A DNA stretch of 64,000 bases, taken from NCBI GenBank assembly GCA_023548195.1, contig JAJHZJ010000577.1, positions 2,145,574 to 2,209,573 of the forward strand. Direction: 5' to 3'. Positions within the stretch are counted from its first letter, which is position 1. The number at the start of each line of letters is the position of its first letter. This document shows positions 20,640-33,924 of the stretch, one piece after another. The stretch is from Bettongia penicillata ogilbyi. Lineage: Eukaryota; Chordata; Mammalia; Diprotodontia; Potoroidae. A program made the translations under genes and the position numbers. The notes below the pieces were generated by a model. The model did not search any database. It was given only the letters and a program-made list of their open reading frames with translations, and was not told where the DNA came from.

Positions 20640-21985
20640 ATATAGAGAAGATAGGAATTCCTTAAGGCAGAATAAGATGACCTCCACTAAGTACTTCAAG
20701 GAAATTTCCTATAATGGCAAGCCATTAAACAAAATGAGGACATTGGACTATTTTGATAAGGTTCTTTCCCCTCTAAATTTTATAATCCTATGAATTTCTT
20801 AACTTGAGAAGCAGGGGGAAGAAAGATTTCCAAGGATGTCATCTTTTGGGATTTTGATCAGTGGTAAGTTTAATCACTTGTTAGAAAAGCATAGAGGTGT
20901 CACTCAGCAACCAGGACTCTTTCCCTCAACTCACAAAGACTGCAATATACAAATTTATCCACAAACCACATAGTGAATGCATGAATGTCTCTGGTGATAG
21001 TCTGAGTCAGGCTGTGGTTCAGACTGGTATGTATAAGCATAAGAGTTCATGGAAAGGATTGCTCAAATTATGTCCAGAGAGGAGGAGGGAGAAAGAAAAA
21101 AAAAGATTTATCTGCCCATTAAGAAAGGCAACACAAGGAGATTAAGAGGCTCTGAAAAGTAAGATCATATTTTGGGACTTCAACCACTCTAGGGTTAAAG
21201 GTTGTTGTATATTGCATAAAAGGTTGCTACAGAAACCAAAATGTTGTTCCTGAGGAAAAAAGAAAATATTGTAGTCACCCTAGGGTCCCTTGTCTTTTAT
21301 TCTACAATGTTTCCAAGTCCATTAATGGTTGGAGGAAATTGCTGATTAATTTCCTAGTGAGGGGGTGTTTGATGTTCCTGTATCTTCCTCTGTCATGACT
21401 CCTTCCCAAATGAAATGAGCTCTGCTGACTTTCCATACTATCTTACTCAAGCATGGGCAGCCAAGTTATATTGAAATCTAGTAGCTTCTAGAGCTTCATC
21501 CTAGTTTGGGGTCAGGCTTGGGAAAAGCTCAGTATATCTTTCTGGAGTAATCATGAAACAAACCTTTGTGGACTTTGCTTTAGTTCTACTCTAGTGAATT
21601 TCCTGGGATGTATAGTTCTTGTCCAGCTGATCTGAGCTTTCTGAGTCACACAGGTGGTGGGTGATTTCACAGGATCTTCTAAGAAAGAGAATAATTTTAG
21701 GAACATAAAAAAACCTTTTTCTTCACCCTCAAGCACCTTATTTTTTGATTGAAACTGTAGCATTCCTATTCTTGACATCACAAATTCTTGTCAACTCAGA
21801 GAGTTTCATCATGGAGCCTATAGACACAGGACAGAGCATCCCATGGGTTAAGTCTAAAGACTGTTTGACTGATAGAAAATACAGCTAGGATGTTACCCAG
21901 CCATGAGATGATCAGAAATTGTTTCTTTCTAGCCTTTCCTTGTAGGTAAGTCTAATTCATATAAATCTGGAGTCCCATTCATAGT
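20640..21985. other. Unassigned intergenic sequence
   Basis: No exon, LINE or SINE recognised. ORFs at 20897-21145 and 21551-21781 show no domain. Confidence 0.5.
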
Positions 21986-21989
21986 CACA

Positions 21990-22180
21990 ATTAAACAAAA
22001 GGCACTGATTTTTAATCAAAGGCCTGAGCTAAAATCTCAACGTTGCCACTTCCTACCTGTACGGTCTTCCTCAGGTCAATTAACACCAGAGATGTCAGTT
22101 TCCTTATTTGCAAAATGAGGTACCTGACAGTATTTAGCTTTCCTTTTAGCTCTAGCATTATGGTGCTATGAAAAGAACTG
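21990..22180 (+). repeat. MIR/THER-type SINE
   Basis: 'gcactgatttttaatcaaaggcctgagctaaaatctcaacgttgccacttcctacctgta' and the tail 'cagtttccttatttgcaaaatgagg' follow SINE order. Confidence 0.65.
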
Positions 22181-22339
22181 TAAGGCATAAATCCCCAAAT
22201 AGATCAAAATCAAAACAAAAGGTTTTGATTGTAACTTCCTGTGGTACCAAAAGAAGAGAAAAGAAAGATTCCACCTGAATCTGGAAACAAATTGGAGGTA
22301 CAAGAGGATATACCTAGAGCAGTTTAGTGATTACCTTGT

Positions 22340-22570
22340 TAATATACATATCTATATCTATAGCTATCCATCAACACACACAAGCATACATATATACACA
22401 TTTGTTGTATGCCTGTATGAGTATATTGATATAATAAACATTAGCATCTAATGTATGTATGCATATATTATGTATAGTGAATAACATTTCCACAATATAA
22501 CTGTGTATATATATATACACACACACATATATATATATAATATGTATTTATGTGCATATATGTGTATACT
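22340..22570. repeat. TA/CA complex microsatellites
   Basis: Several tatatata/acacacac runs, densest at 22505-22565. Confidence 0.85.
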
Positions 22571-22639
22571 TTTCTTCAGAAAAGATATTATAGTAGAGAT
22601 TTTATTTCTTATGCAAGACTCCTGTTCTTTTTATATTGA

Positions 22640-23265
22640 AATGTTTGGGTTGCTAAATAATTATTAAATTCACAAAAAATAAAAAGAATCTATGAAAATG
22701 AGACTGAGACAAATGTCAATATTTATGTGAATTAATTCAGAGTGAAGTGAACAGAACCAGGAGATCCATAATACTCCATGATGATAATGTAAATAAAAGG
22801 ACCTTAAAACCGGTGGTGTCAAACTCAAATGGAAATGGGAGAGGGAGAAGAAAAGGCTTTTAAACCATTCATAAAGTTCCCCACAGTTCATATCTTGATG
22901 TAAAAAACCCCCTAAAACCTCCAAAACTGCACATTAAAATCAACTATATTCTGTTGTATTTTTTAGTTATTTTGTTCAATTTTCCCCATTACATTTTAAT
23001 CTGGTTTCGCATGCAATCAGGAATGTTCTGGGCCCAATGGTGGTCTACAGGTCTTGTATTTGATACCTTTGTCTTAAAATAAAGCTGAACTCAGAAGGAT
23101 TGAAACAGATCGTTTTCAAGGAAATGCTGATAAAAACTACCTCCCAGTTTCATTAGAAATGTTAGGGGAGTGCCCGTAGGTGCAACATGTTGTACATGCT
23201 GTCAGATAAGGTTGCTGTGTGGGTTGGTTTGGCTTTACTTTTTTGCTTTTATTTTATTGTGTTTG
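22640..23265 (+). mobile_element. L1 3'-region fragment, split by a hAT-like element
   Basis: 22730-22809 ('agtgaagtgaacagaaccaggagatcc') and 23072-23265 ('aaaaactacctcccagtttcattagaaatg', 'gtgcaacatgttgtacatgctgtcagata') are two collinear pieces of the marsupial L1 3' region; the sequence between them is foreign. Confidence 0.65.
22810..23071. mobile_element. hAT-like non-autonomous DNA element (terminal inverted repeats)
   Basis: The left end, cggtggtgtcaaactcaaat, and the right end, reading caaaggtatcaaat in reverse, form diverged terminal inverted repeats of the CAGNGGTGTCAAA type. The flanks CCTTAAAA / TCTTAAAA look like an 8-bp duplication with one mismatch, as expected for hAT. The interior carries ATTACATTTTAATCTGGTT. 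Confidence 0.6.
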
Positions 23266-23269
23266 GTTT

Positions 23270-24260
23270 TGGTTTGATCATAAGATATACGTATGACAAG
23301 ATAGAAAATATGTGAAAATTGCTATGATATAGAAAACAAAAGTTATCAATAAAACATTTTAAAGGCACTCCACATTATCATTATATGTCCTGAAGAACAT
23401 CGTAAAATCTACTACATCAATTACAGACCCTGAAGATTTGTAATTTACAACATGAATCACATACAACGAAAGATCTAAGGTCTAGCTGTAACTGGTTGAA
23501 CCCTGAGAGTTTAGGAGACAGTGAATTTCCCACAGCTTTTGACTCTCTGTAGTTTGTTATTTCAACTTGACCTCTGGTCTCCTGATAAACATACTTTCTC
23601 TAGTTGAGTTTTTACATCCTGGCACTATGATAATTTCATCAAATTCAGATAGCTTTCTAATTATAGTTGTGCCAGTGGAGCAATTAAGAACCCAGTGGTT
23701 CTGAGTTGCATGAAGTCCATTCAGATAAAAATGAAGAGATTAAAAAAAAGCGAAGGAAATGTGTCCCTAGGAAAAGTGCACAGCCAGGAGATGTATCTTC
23801 TTTGATATATCTGCTTAGACATTTCATTATGATTTGATGTTTTAAACCCTTTTTTTAAAATCACGAGAACTCATTTATGGAGAATTCCTCTTTGTAGATA
23901 TCTCTGTGGTTTTTCCCTAATTGTGAGGAAGAAACATTGTCCTTTTCCACTATAATCTTAGTTTTCTCCTCATTTGAGAAACAATGATGGTAGAAAAGTC
24001 ATGAGAATGAGTCAAGGCAGGACCAACCTAGAAATTAACCATGAATTTGCTTTGTGGGCTATGAGGAAATTTCTCTATACTATATATTTTTTTGTGCAGG
24101 GGTTGTTGCTCAATCCTTGAAAACCATGCCTTCCTAATTAGGAAGTTTCAAAAGCTTGAGAACTTGCCTGTCATAATTAATGGATATCAGATTTCTTAGG
24201 AAAATGTGTAGTCTGTTAGTTAAGTTTTGAGAGTTATCTTCTATACTCAAGTTTTATATT
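23270..24260. other. Unassigned intergenic sequence
   Basis: Nothing recognised. AT-rich, no ORF of note. Confidence 0.5.
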
Positions 24261-24264
24261 CTAG

Positions 24265-24345
24265 AGTATATATATATATATGTATACATATATATATATA
24301 CACATATATGTGTGTATTTGTATATGCAGGTGTGTATGTGTGTAT
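24265..24345. repeat. (TA)n/(TG)n microsatellite
   Basis: Runs of tatatata and tatgtgtgtat. Confidence 0.9.
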
Positions 24346-24769
24346 TATAGGACTTGTCAGTTAAGATTATTCAGGACATATCTCATCATGAAATGTTAAG
24401 TTCAGAGACTACATCTCTTCAAGGAATCAGAAGAAACTAATTTCTTAGGGAATGTGAGTTCTACTCCCAACTTTTCTCATACTTGTGTTCCATAATTTCA
24501 GATAAGTATGCAGAATCATAGAGTTTGGGAGAAATTTAAACTATATGGACTTTGTCAGCTCTTCATTTAAGACACCTACATTAAAGGACAATTTATCTTT
24601 TTTCCCCCTAATTCTTGGAAATGACCAATAATCCTGGCAGCCTATTTCATTTTCTGCAATAAATTTATTTAATGCAAATGAACCCATTAAAATTTTTTAT
24701 CTGTTGTGGAGATCACAGAATAACATAATTTTAGATGGCCTTCAATGGACAACATGTCTCATTTGCCCC

Positions 24770-25205
24770 ATTTCCCTCCTACTACACGACTTTTGAACTA
24801 TAGTGGAACTCTCCCTAGGAAACATCATTTGGAAACCTCATTATGCTACAAGATTGAATCTTGTTACTCATATCTCATCAGGCCCTGCTGCCCCTCTGAT
24901 TAGATCTTATGACTGGAGGCAGAAGTATGGGTTCCATGGCCTCTCTTTAAAGAAGAAGTTCAACACAGTTTTTCTTCCCATTTTTCCACAAGTATACTGT
25001 TTTTTGGACTTTCATGGAACCCTCCACCATACCCCACTTTGATTATGCCCTTTTCCCAACCTGCATTTTCAGTTGCCTTTTCTGTATTTTTTCCTCTCTC
25101 CCATCCCTATCAAATTACAACCTTGTTGAAGGCAGACTGTCTTTGTTTTATACCCCCAGTACTTATCATAGTGCCTGGCACCATAATAGGTACTTGATAT
25201 ATATT
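24770..25205 (+). repeat. L2-type LINE 3' fragment
   Basis: Ends with the diagnostic 'aaccttgttgaaggcagactgtctttg ... cccagtacttatcatagtgcctggca' and a final 'ggtacttgatatatatttatcaa'. The sequence left of 25080 is assigned with less certainty. Confidence 0.65.
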
Positions 25206-25269
25206 TATCAAATTAACTAATCAACTGTGGGCATCAGTCATGATTACAGTTGAAAAAGAATACTTGCTA

Positions 25270-27200
25270 AAAAAAAGTGTGTGTTTATCCTCTACTTGAA
25301 GACCTCCAGTAAGGGGGAATCTATCACCTCTCAAGGCAGGCTGTTCCACTTTTGGACAGCTCTCATTGTCAGTAATTTTTTTTTCTCATATCAAACTGAC
25401 ATTTACTTCTTTGCATCTTCCAACCTTTGGTTATTCCCTCTGGGAATGAATAGAAGAAATCTAATTCTTTCCCCACATGATAGTTCTTCAGCTACTTGAA
25501 TGTAACTGTCATATCCCCTGAATTTTCCCTTTTTCAGGCTGTACATTAAAGTCACTACATCATCCTGTCTTCTGCCTTTTGGAAAGTTACAGTTTGTTAA
25601 TGTCCTTTTTTTAAAAAAAACAAAAGGTCCTTTTCCTCCAAGTCTCAATGACACCTATAAATTAACACAACTCTTGAAATGTGGTCTGACTTGGTGAGAG
25701 TATGGTAGGACTTTCTCCTCCTTGTTCTTACAAGCTATGCTTCTATTAATGTAAGGCCAAGATCATATTTGCATTATTGGTTGCTTCAGCTGAGAACTGC
25801 CTCAAATTCAGCTTGAAGTACACTGAAATCTCCACATCTTTTTTTTCCTAGCTAAATTTCTGACCAAGTATCCTCCATCTTGTACTGTTGGCTTCATGAA
25901 TGCAGCTCAGGTATAGACTTTACATATATCCCTACTGAAATCTGTCTCATTAGATTCAACCCAGAAGTTCTATCCTGTCAATAATTTTTTTTGGCTAACT
26001 GTTGCCATCCAACATGTTAATTGTCCCTCCCAGGCAAACTTGATGAGGATGCCATTCATGCCATTATACAAGTCATTGATAAAAATGTAAAAGAACATAG
26101 GGCAAAGCACAGCACTTGGAGGGTTCTATTGTGAGGTACCTTATCAAAAGATATATTGTATGAAAAGTTTTGGGGTATTTTGCCAATCTTAGAGGTTTTT
26201 GTTTTTTTTTGGGTTTTTTTTGCAAATCTTAGAGTACTATATAAATGCTAGATATAATTATGTAAATATATCTACTACAATACATGGACCACTTTATCAT
26301 TAAAGAAGATGTTTGATAGGATATCATCTACTCATTTATCACCACTTCCTTTTCCAAGAGTTTATTACTTAGATTTTACAAACTGCAATTTTGCAGGAAA
26401 AAAAAATCAAGATCATTCGTCTACTATTTGCAAATGCTCTTCTCTTTCTTTTTTTTTAAACAGTGATTTTCCTTGCTTCACTACTGGAACATTTTCTATT
26501 ATTAATCAAAGATCAGTTTAACTTAGGAAAGGCAGCTAGGTATTCTCTTATCATCTCTCTATATGTTTTGTGTTACTCCTCCTAATAGCCAGTTTTGGTC
26601 TGTCCTTTCCAGTCCAAAGTTCATTCTCCTTGGCAGAAAAACCTCCTTTTGCAGAAGTGAAGTAAGAATTGGAAAACTATGTCTTTTTCCTGTCTCTTGT
26701 TATCACTATCCTTTTTTTTTTTTTACCTAAAGTAATAGTTCTAGCTTTTCTTTGATACTCCTCTTTTCCCCAGTATGGCAAAATGAGCAATATGAGTCAC
26801 AAAAAACCCAAACCTTTTTCTTATGTCCTATGCTCCTGAGTAGCCTCAGATTTTTCACTTTTTAAAGTATTTCTGACGTGGTTCTTACAAGACCTTGTAG
26901 TTGTTCGGTGTTTTTTTTTCTTCTTATCATCTATTACCTGCCTTTGCTTCCATTTTCTGAGCAGACTTTAAAGCAGCTAAATTAGTTGCTGAGTTCCCTC
27001 TACCTCAACATCAGTCTCTCTAGAGAGAACTTCTCTTTTTCAATCTTCTTCAGAATTGTTTCTTGGGAGGGGATGGGGTTCAGATTTTTATTTTTAGAGT
27101 GGCCCATCTTTCCTGGGCTGACATCCCCTTTGGAAATGTTAGTCCACAGGATTCTATTTATGCTTTATATGAATCTCTCAAGAAGTCTTTTCTCCCCAAA
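25270..27200 (-). mobile_element. L3/CR1-type LINE fragment, reversed
   Basis: Strong CR1/L3 antisense phrases in order: 'gaagacctccagtaagggggaatctatcacctc', 'ttgaatgtaactgtcatatcccctga', 'gaaatgtggtctgacttggtgagagtatggtaggac', 'ctatgcttctattaatgtaaggccaagatcatatttgc' and 'ctgaaatctccacatc'. All frames contain stops. Assignment is firm to about 26150 and tentative to the right. Confidence 0.7.
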
Positions 27201-27404
27201 TCTTGGGTTCATGTTAGATTATGCCAAATTTTCTTTTTTTTAATCAAAACTTTTAAGATGCAGTAGTAATTTTCTCCAAATGTTCCCATTATTTCAATAC
27301 CACCAATGTGTTTTACTTATTTGTGGCTACCAGGTTCAGAATATATATTCTCCTCCATTTTCTAAAGGATTCTAATATTTATTAGATGATTTGTGTTCAA
27401 TTCT

Positions 27405-27600
27405 AGGGACAGGGGAGGGAGGAAAGAGAGACAGACAGAGACAGAGAGACAGAGACACACAGAGTGAAAGAGATAGAGAGACAGAAACAGAAAAATGAGA
27501 CAGACCCACAGAAATAGATAAATAGAAATAGAGTTGCAGAAAGACAGATAGACAAGGAAACAGAGATATAGAGAAAGAGGAGGGGAGAAGAAAAAAATGT
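27405..27600. repeat. Purine-rich (GACA/GAGA)n low-complexity tract
   Basis: About 195 bp almost entirely of A and G with C interruptions in gagacagacagagac units. The ORF at 27403-27636 (minus) is Ser/Leu-rich low-complexity and is not a gene. Confidence 0.85.
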
Positions 27601-27950
27601 CAGATCATTTAAGTGACCTGTCATGCCTTTGACCATCTTATATGTTTTCGATTTTTAGCTCTGATTATCTGTAGTCCATTTAATGCCAATATTGTTTTTG
27701 TTTCTGCCTCCTTTGATCATCATCCAAATGCTCTTTAATTTGTTTCCCTACACTTTCCCCTAGATTTGTCATGAGTATACATTATTAATACACAAGGCTT
27801 CTCTTCTGCTGCAAACCACTGCCCTCACCAGTCACACACTTATGTATTCTATTCTCTTTGATTAAGATATACCCACCTACATGCATATTCCAGTCATTGG
27901 TCCTATTTCTCAAAGTTTCAGTGACACCAGTTGTGTCAAATTTGTCTGTT
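27601..27950. other. Unassigned intergenic sequence
   Basis: No recognised repeat or exon. Confidence 0.4.
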
Positions 27951-27954
27951 GTCA

Positions 27955-28160
27955 TTTGAAAGGCAATATGGCCTAATGAATAAAGAACTATCTTTGAAGA
28001 CTCTGACACAAATTGGCTGTGTCAGTTACCTGAGAAAGTAACTTAACCTTCAATTTCCTAGACAGCTCCCTAAGACTATAAATTGCAGAGAAGTGCTGAC
28101 CTGCATTGGCAGAGGAAATTTCCTCTCCTGCACTTTTCCTGTATCAATGACATCACTGCT
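27955..28160 (+). mobile_element. CORE-SINE (MAR/MON type)
   Basis: 'ggcaatatggcctaatgaataaagaact' (head), 'ggctgtgtcagttacc' (core) and 'ctccctaagactataaattgcagagaagtgctgacctgcattgg' (specific tail). It is nearly complete, and its tail matches that of 1-150. Confidence 0.75.
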
Positions 28161-28574
28161 CTAGTTCCTGTCTGTGTTTCTGTAACTTGTACATTGGTAC
28201 ATAGATATCTGAGGCCATGGATCTTTCAGAGGTTGCTTTTTAAAATTTTTCTACTGTGAATTGTAGGAGTCACTACATCCTTCCTTCTTCTTATGTTGTA
28301 GCCACATTCTATGGTATCTAGTGTGGCGTTTATACACAGGCAACACTTCTTCTACCCCCTTACTTTTCTATTTGAACACTTTTGACTAGATTTACAAGAA
28401 CCCAAGCAGACATATTTTACCAGGTCTTGATAGGACACCTCCATAAAGGAGCCCAACATTCTGATACTTCAATTTGTGCTCCTTAGATCCAAATTCCATT
28501 CTTACATACTGTTTTCTTTAAAAGTGATTTGTTTACCACATATGCCATTTTCTTTTGAAGGCCTTGTCTTTGAC

Positions 28575-28760
28575 TAAAGTCAACAAATATTTATTAAGTT
28601 CTTACTATTATGTTAAACTGAAACAGCTGGGAATACAAAGCAAGAAGAAATAATGATAGTTCTGGCCTTCATGGAACTTAACATTCTAATAGGAAAAGGC
28701 AATTCATAAAAGTGAACTCAAAAATGTGTGGGATGAGAAATAGGGATGAAGGGATCTCAG
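28575..28760 (-). repeat. L2-type end fragment
   Basis: 'caacaaatatttattaagttcttactattatg' and 'ttcatggaacttaacattctaatagg' are the reversed L2 terminus and its usual extension. Confidence 0.65.
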
Positions 28761-29065
28761 TGTAGGAAATGGTAAAGTCCACAGAGGGAGCCTGGAGATG
28801 AACGGATATTGTTGATTCAGAGAGGCTTTTTTACTTGGAGGATCCTGGAGGCACTAGCTCATGAGAGAGAGAGGCCACAGGAAGCTGGCTACTTCCAATG
28901 TAAAAAGCAGTCCAGGTGGGCAGTCAGTTTCCAGGGTGAAGAGATTTCTTGGCATGGTAGAGAAAATCCTGTGAAAATAAGTTAGAAGTTCATCTGGGGA
29001 GGGATGAAAATGTAATTGTCCTGGACCTGCTCATCACGAAGGTGGATCTGTGGACTTTGACTGGA

Positions 29066-29312
29066 AGCGAGGTGGCTCAGTGGATAGAGTGTCAGGCCTG
29101 AAATCTGAAAGACTCCTCTTCCTGAACTTAAATGTAGCCTCAGATACGTCCAGCTGTATGACCCCGGACAAGTCACTAAATCCTGTTTTCCTCAGTTTCC
29201 TCATCTGTAAAATGAACTAGAGAAGGGAATGACAAATCACTCCAGTTTCTTTGCCAAGAAAACCCCAAATGGGGTCATGAAGAATCAGACGTCACTGAAA
29301 TTACTAAACAAC
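29066..29312 (+). mobile_element. MAR1-like SINE with RTE-type tail
   Basis: tRNA head 'gaggtggctcagtggatagagtg', core 'agctgtatgacc ... caagtcactaaatcc', 'ctcatctgtaaaatgaac', then the tail 'aaccccaaatggggtcatgaagaatcagacgtcactgaaattactaaacaacaa'. That tail resembles the 3' end of RTE/BovB LINEs, the presumed partner. Confidence 0.85.
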
Positions 29313-29339
29313 AATGGTGATGAATATACTACCCAAAGT

Positions 29340-30055
29340 CTTCAGTTTCTTGCCCAGGCTTCATAATATTCATATTGCTTTCTAGATTACTTTTCATTAC
29401 ATTTTTTTGGACCTTCATAACAACCCTCATATAGCTCTCCTCTCCAGTCACACAGTCAATACCCTAATATAGGCTTTCATCATCTCTCACAGCTCTGGCC
29501 ATATCATTCTCCCACCTGTCCTCTCACTGAACAATTCTAGTAGATTCCTGTTACTTCCAGGACCAAATTAAAAGTTCTTGGTTTGGCATTTAAAGTCCTT
29601 AATATAATCTAGTTCATTTCTACTTTTCCTATTTTCTCATCTTTTCTTCTCTTCCATGCACCCTACAATCTAGCTACTTTGAACTATTTGCTGGTCTTAC
29701 CATGCAATAGTCTTATCTTCTGACTATGCCTTTGCTCAGGAATCCTCCTTCCCTGAAATGTCTTTCCTCTTTATTTACACTGCTTAGTTTCTTTGGTTTG
29801 TTTCCTTTATCACCAAATGCCTTCTTCTACAGGAAGCCTTTCCCTTGGCTCTTGCCTCGTTACTGCCTTTCCTTTGAAATTACCTTATATCAATTCTATG
29901 CAAATTGCATGTACGCATAAAGGTTCTCTTCTCAACAAAACTGTGTACTCCTTAATGGCAGAGGCTGTGCTTTTGCCTTTTTTTATATGCCCCAATGCTG
30001 AGCATGATATCTGGTACATAAGAGATGCTTAATGAATGTTTATGCATTGACATGA
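29340..30055 (+). repeat. L2 LINE 3' fragment, about 0.7 kb
   Basis: Collinear with the L2 3' end: 'cacagctctggccatatcattctccc', 'ctacaggaagcctttcccttgg', 'actccttaatggcagaggctgtgc' and the final 'ggtacataagagatgcttaatgaatg'. The two ORFs at 29726-30032 are shadows of this repeat. Confidence 0.8.
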
Positions 30056-30059
30056 ATTA

Positions 30060-31490
30060 ATAGACAAAGACACTGAGGGTCAGAGAGGCTCATAATAGAA
30101 TAACGTTAATAGAACCAGATACTGTACACATCTGCCAAATTACCAAATTTCCTTTTACTTGAACCAATTAGCCAGTCCCATGTGGAGAATAGGTCATCAT
30201 ATGTATGTAGTTGGAAATTAATAAATTTCTTCAAGAATTGGAGGGAGATAATGCCATGGTTCCTACTGTATCAGGAGCCTGTAATCATAATATAGTATGA
30301 AATGTAATAGTATTTCATAATTCATGACCTATAAGGAAGTGTTCAGTTGAGGATGATGGGTACTCTCAAAATCAGATGTTCTACCAAAGCTACTATTTCT
30401 GTATTTCTTCAAAACAATTTAAAACGTTATTAGGGAATTTTGTGTTGCCACAGGCCATGAATACCAATGGTGTAAAAAGAGACATTATTGAAATAGGGTA
30501 ACAAGGTGAGAATATTGGGGATGAGGAAGCAAAAGGGGGTATTATTTTGTGTTTTATTGTCAGAATGCATATTACTTTTATAATTCTTTGAGAGAAGAAA
30601 TTTCTTTAAACATAAAGGCAAAACAAAACAAAGAAAAATTACCCTCTATATGTTCCCATTGATGGACTGAGTTGAACTACTGTAGAAGAGCATTTCATTT
30701 TTTGTCAAGGACCTTGAGGAAAATAGATTGTTTTCACTATTCAAAAAATGGAGGAAAGAATAACATTGACTTGTACTTCTAGGAATCCCTGTCCCTAGGA
30801 GCTTAGCCTACAGGAAAGGAAATCAGCATTCCTATCTGCTAGGTAGAATAGTTTGCAATTTAATATTTTTTTATTTATAATTAGATGGTGCTATAAGTTA
30901 ATTCAGTATTTTGATAGAGGACTTTACTTCTCCCCTTTCAAAACTGCACAAATTTCTTTTTTGTGTTGCAAAAATGAAGACATACTGTACCTCCAAATGA
31001 AAAATAATCTGACAGGAGTATTCTGCATATCCTTGTATGTCAATGGGAAAAAAAAAAACAAACTGAGGCTAAAAGACTAGTAAAAATGAAGAAAGAGTAA
31101 TTTCCAGGATTCTCTCTCATTCAAAACAAACATTATTCAATCAGAGATTAAGAAAAATAAAGAGCACATTTCTACAAGGGAAAGAAGACACATACTTGGT
31201 GTCATCCAATTGGCCACAGTAATCATATAATAATACAGTGAGTATCCAAGATGCAATCATGATAAAAGGAGAACAGACAGGAAGTTTCCCTCTCACTTAG
31301 AGATTTCACTTTTGTATTTTTTTAAATAATCAAAATATGAGATTACTTTTAGAACATGTAAAATGTATTAGCCATTACAAAACATATTTAATAGTATTCC
31401 ATTCTAAAAATGTCATAGCAATATCAGATAGAGTTGTTGATAAAAATTACAAAATTCATCTTTTTATGCATAGATCAGTTGACACAACTA
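30060..31490. other. Unassigned intergenic sequence
   Basis: About 1.4 kb with no recognised repeat or gene. ORFs at 30430-30621 and 30853-31080 have no domain. Confidence 0.5.
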
Positions 31491-31494
31491 CACT

Positions 31495-32050
31495 GCTTGA
31501 ATATCTATAGTGTGTCTCCATTGTCTGATGAATACAGTTCAAATCCCCTTGCTTAGAATTTAATGCCCTCCACCATCTAGTGACACCTTATTTTTCTAGC
31601 TTTAGCTCAGCCCAGCCTAGCCACACATTTACTTCTATTAGATTACTTTCTTTTCCCCTAACATATGCTACAAATTTCCACTTCTGTAGCTTTGCTCACT
31701 CTTTCCCTTATGTTTGGAATTTCCTCCTTCCCTTTGTTTGTTGAAGTTCTAACCATCCTTTCAAGGCTAAGTCACATGGCATTTCCTTTCTGAAGTTTTC
31801 TGTCATGTCCCTGTATTATAACAAACATTCCTCCAAAACCTCAGCATTTAGTTTCATCTCTATAATGCATTTCTCATGTATTCTCGTGTATCATAGTTAT
31901 CTGTACATGTCTCTTATCCCTGTATTAGAATATAAACTCTAAGAGGCTAAGGAATATATTTTATATGAACATTGTACTTCTCTAAGAACCTAGCAGAGTA
32001 CTTTGCACACACCAGATGCATAATAAATACTTCTATTCCTGAATTGAATT
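31495..32050 (+). repeat. L2-type LINE fragment
   Basis: 'ccctccaccatctagtgacacc', 'tgtagctttgctcactctttccc' and the end 'taaactctaagaggctaagg ... acaccagatgcataataaatac' keep L2 order; diverged. Confidence 0.65.
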
Positions 32051-32054
32051 AGGC

Positions 32055-33920
32055 AGTATGCTTTTTTAAAAAAATAGTATGTATCACAGGATTTATCTAC
32101 TCATATTTTGGGGGAAAATTGACTCTCATGTGGAGATAGTCATGAATGAATTTTTCCCAAACTTGGCAGGAGTGATGTTAATGAAATTAGTGCTGCAACT
32201 GAAGTCAGATTCCAGTTAACATAGATATATATATATATTACGTTTCATTTTAGTATGGGCAAATGCTAAATTAATTACTGCTTTCTATTAATGCATATTC
32301 CAGACGTTGCAACACTATGGATGAAATCTAGATTTCTTTGTTGTTTTTGCAGAGTTACATGGAAAAGTTTATTAAGTCCAAATGAAATCCCAGCTTTGCT
32401 AGCTTTGGATGCCAAGCAACTCAGATCACTTCCTGGAGGTGAGAGATGAAAAAAAATCTTCACTAAGTCATCCTCTACAACACATTTCTAATCAAAATAT
32501 AATGGCCACTTGGTGATTTCATTTTATTAGATCCACGCAGTTGTAATATGGAAAATAAAATATGAGTTAGGAAATATACATTTTCTGAAATTAAAAGAAA
32601 AAGATATGTTTTTCTCTAAATGACTGGACATGAATATGAAAGAATGGATTAAATTTAAGGAATCTGATTTTCTCTCCTAGAAAGTGTGAATTATATTGAT
32701 TTTCAGTAGCACAGGGGCAATGAGCATTTCCCACTCCCCACTTCCTTACCTCCTTCCTCTGCATAATTACTCCCTTGAGTTAGATGAATGTTTAAATACC
32801 CTGTAGCTATAAGAAAGGTGACTTTTAAAGCAAATCAGAAAACCTTTTTTGGTTCGTGGATGTTTTGACTGAGAAAAAGGATGCTGCACCATGGCTATCA
32901 GAGTCTTTTACTCAGATATATTTTCTAATCTAATGCCTGGAATCTTCTCCCCTTTTGGCACTGGATATGTGAGGTGAAAATTTGTTCAGTCACTTTATAT
33001 GTGTTCTCTCTCTTCTTCTTTATAAAGTTGTACTTACTCTTCCATGGACACCACATGTGCATATTTTTCTTCTGTCTTTTCACATTTTACTCTCCTCTAT
33101 CTACTTCATGTTCAAATCACACTGACCTCTTTGTTCCTTATATACAACACTCCATCAACCTGCTCTGTGACCACTGAGTCCTGACCCTATAAAATAGAAT
33201 ATTCTAGGTGTACCATTTGAAGAACTGGTAGAATGTTAGAGAACTTGGATAATCTGGGTATGAAGGAAGGAGGGAACCTTTCACCTAGTTCATTGGCCTT
33301 CATTCTTCTATCTGTTAGGTTTTAAAATATCAACACACTTAAGACCTGATATAATCTGCTCTCTCCAGTAATTCATTTTTGTCATTTTCTCTGTGTGTGA
33401 TTGAGGACCTTGATAGATCCTTCCTCCTCTTTTCCCATCTCCTCCTCTTGTGTCTCCTCTTAATTTCTCAAACTAAATACTTTCCTTTATATTAGGTAAA
33501 ATGGATCCAAATCAAAGGTTTTTTTTTTTTTAATAGCATTATTGGTCAGTTTGCTTCATTTATAGTCTAAATACCAAATAAATAACACCAATGGACCGAG
33601 GAACTACATTTTTGCATTGACTATTTCCCCCTTCCACATCATTATTTTATTGTATTTTTTGATGAGTAACACTTCCTCTTTTGCTACCTACTTCTTGGAG
33701 ACAATTATACGGGAAGGGTCTCGAACAAATGCATTTGACTGGTGTTGACAGGTTGGATAAAAACATAACATCAATCAGATAAAATGGAAATTTTATTCTC
33801 TTTGTGGCCACAAGGTAGCTCAGGCTGCTTTGATATTTTTGAATCATCCTAAGTTTCCAAAAATCATTAAAGGATATACTTCACTTCCCTTTGATTCTAA
33901 TTGATGATTTATTGACAAGA
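32055..33920. other. Unassigned intergenic sequence
   Basis: About 1.9 kb without a recognised element. A homopolymer T run lies at 33521-33532. ORFs at 32275-32463, 32974-33177 and 33647-33847 have no domain. Confidence 0.5.
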
Positions 33921-33924
33921 ATAA

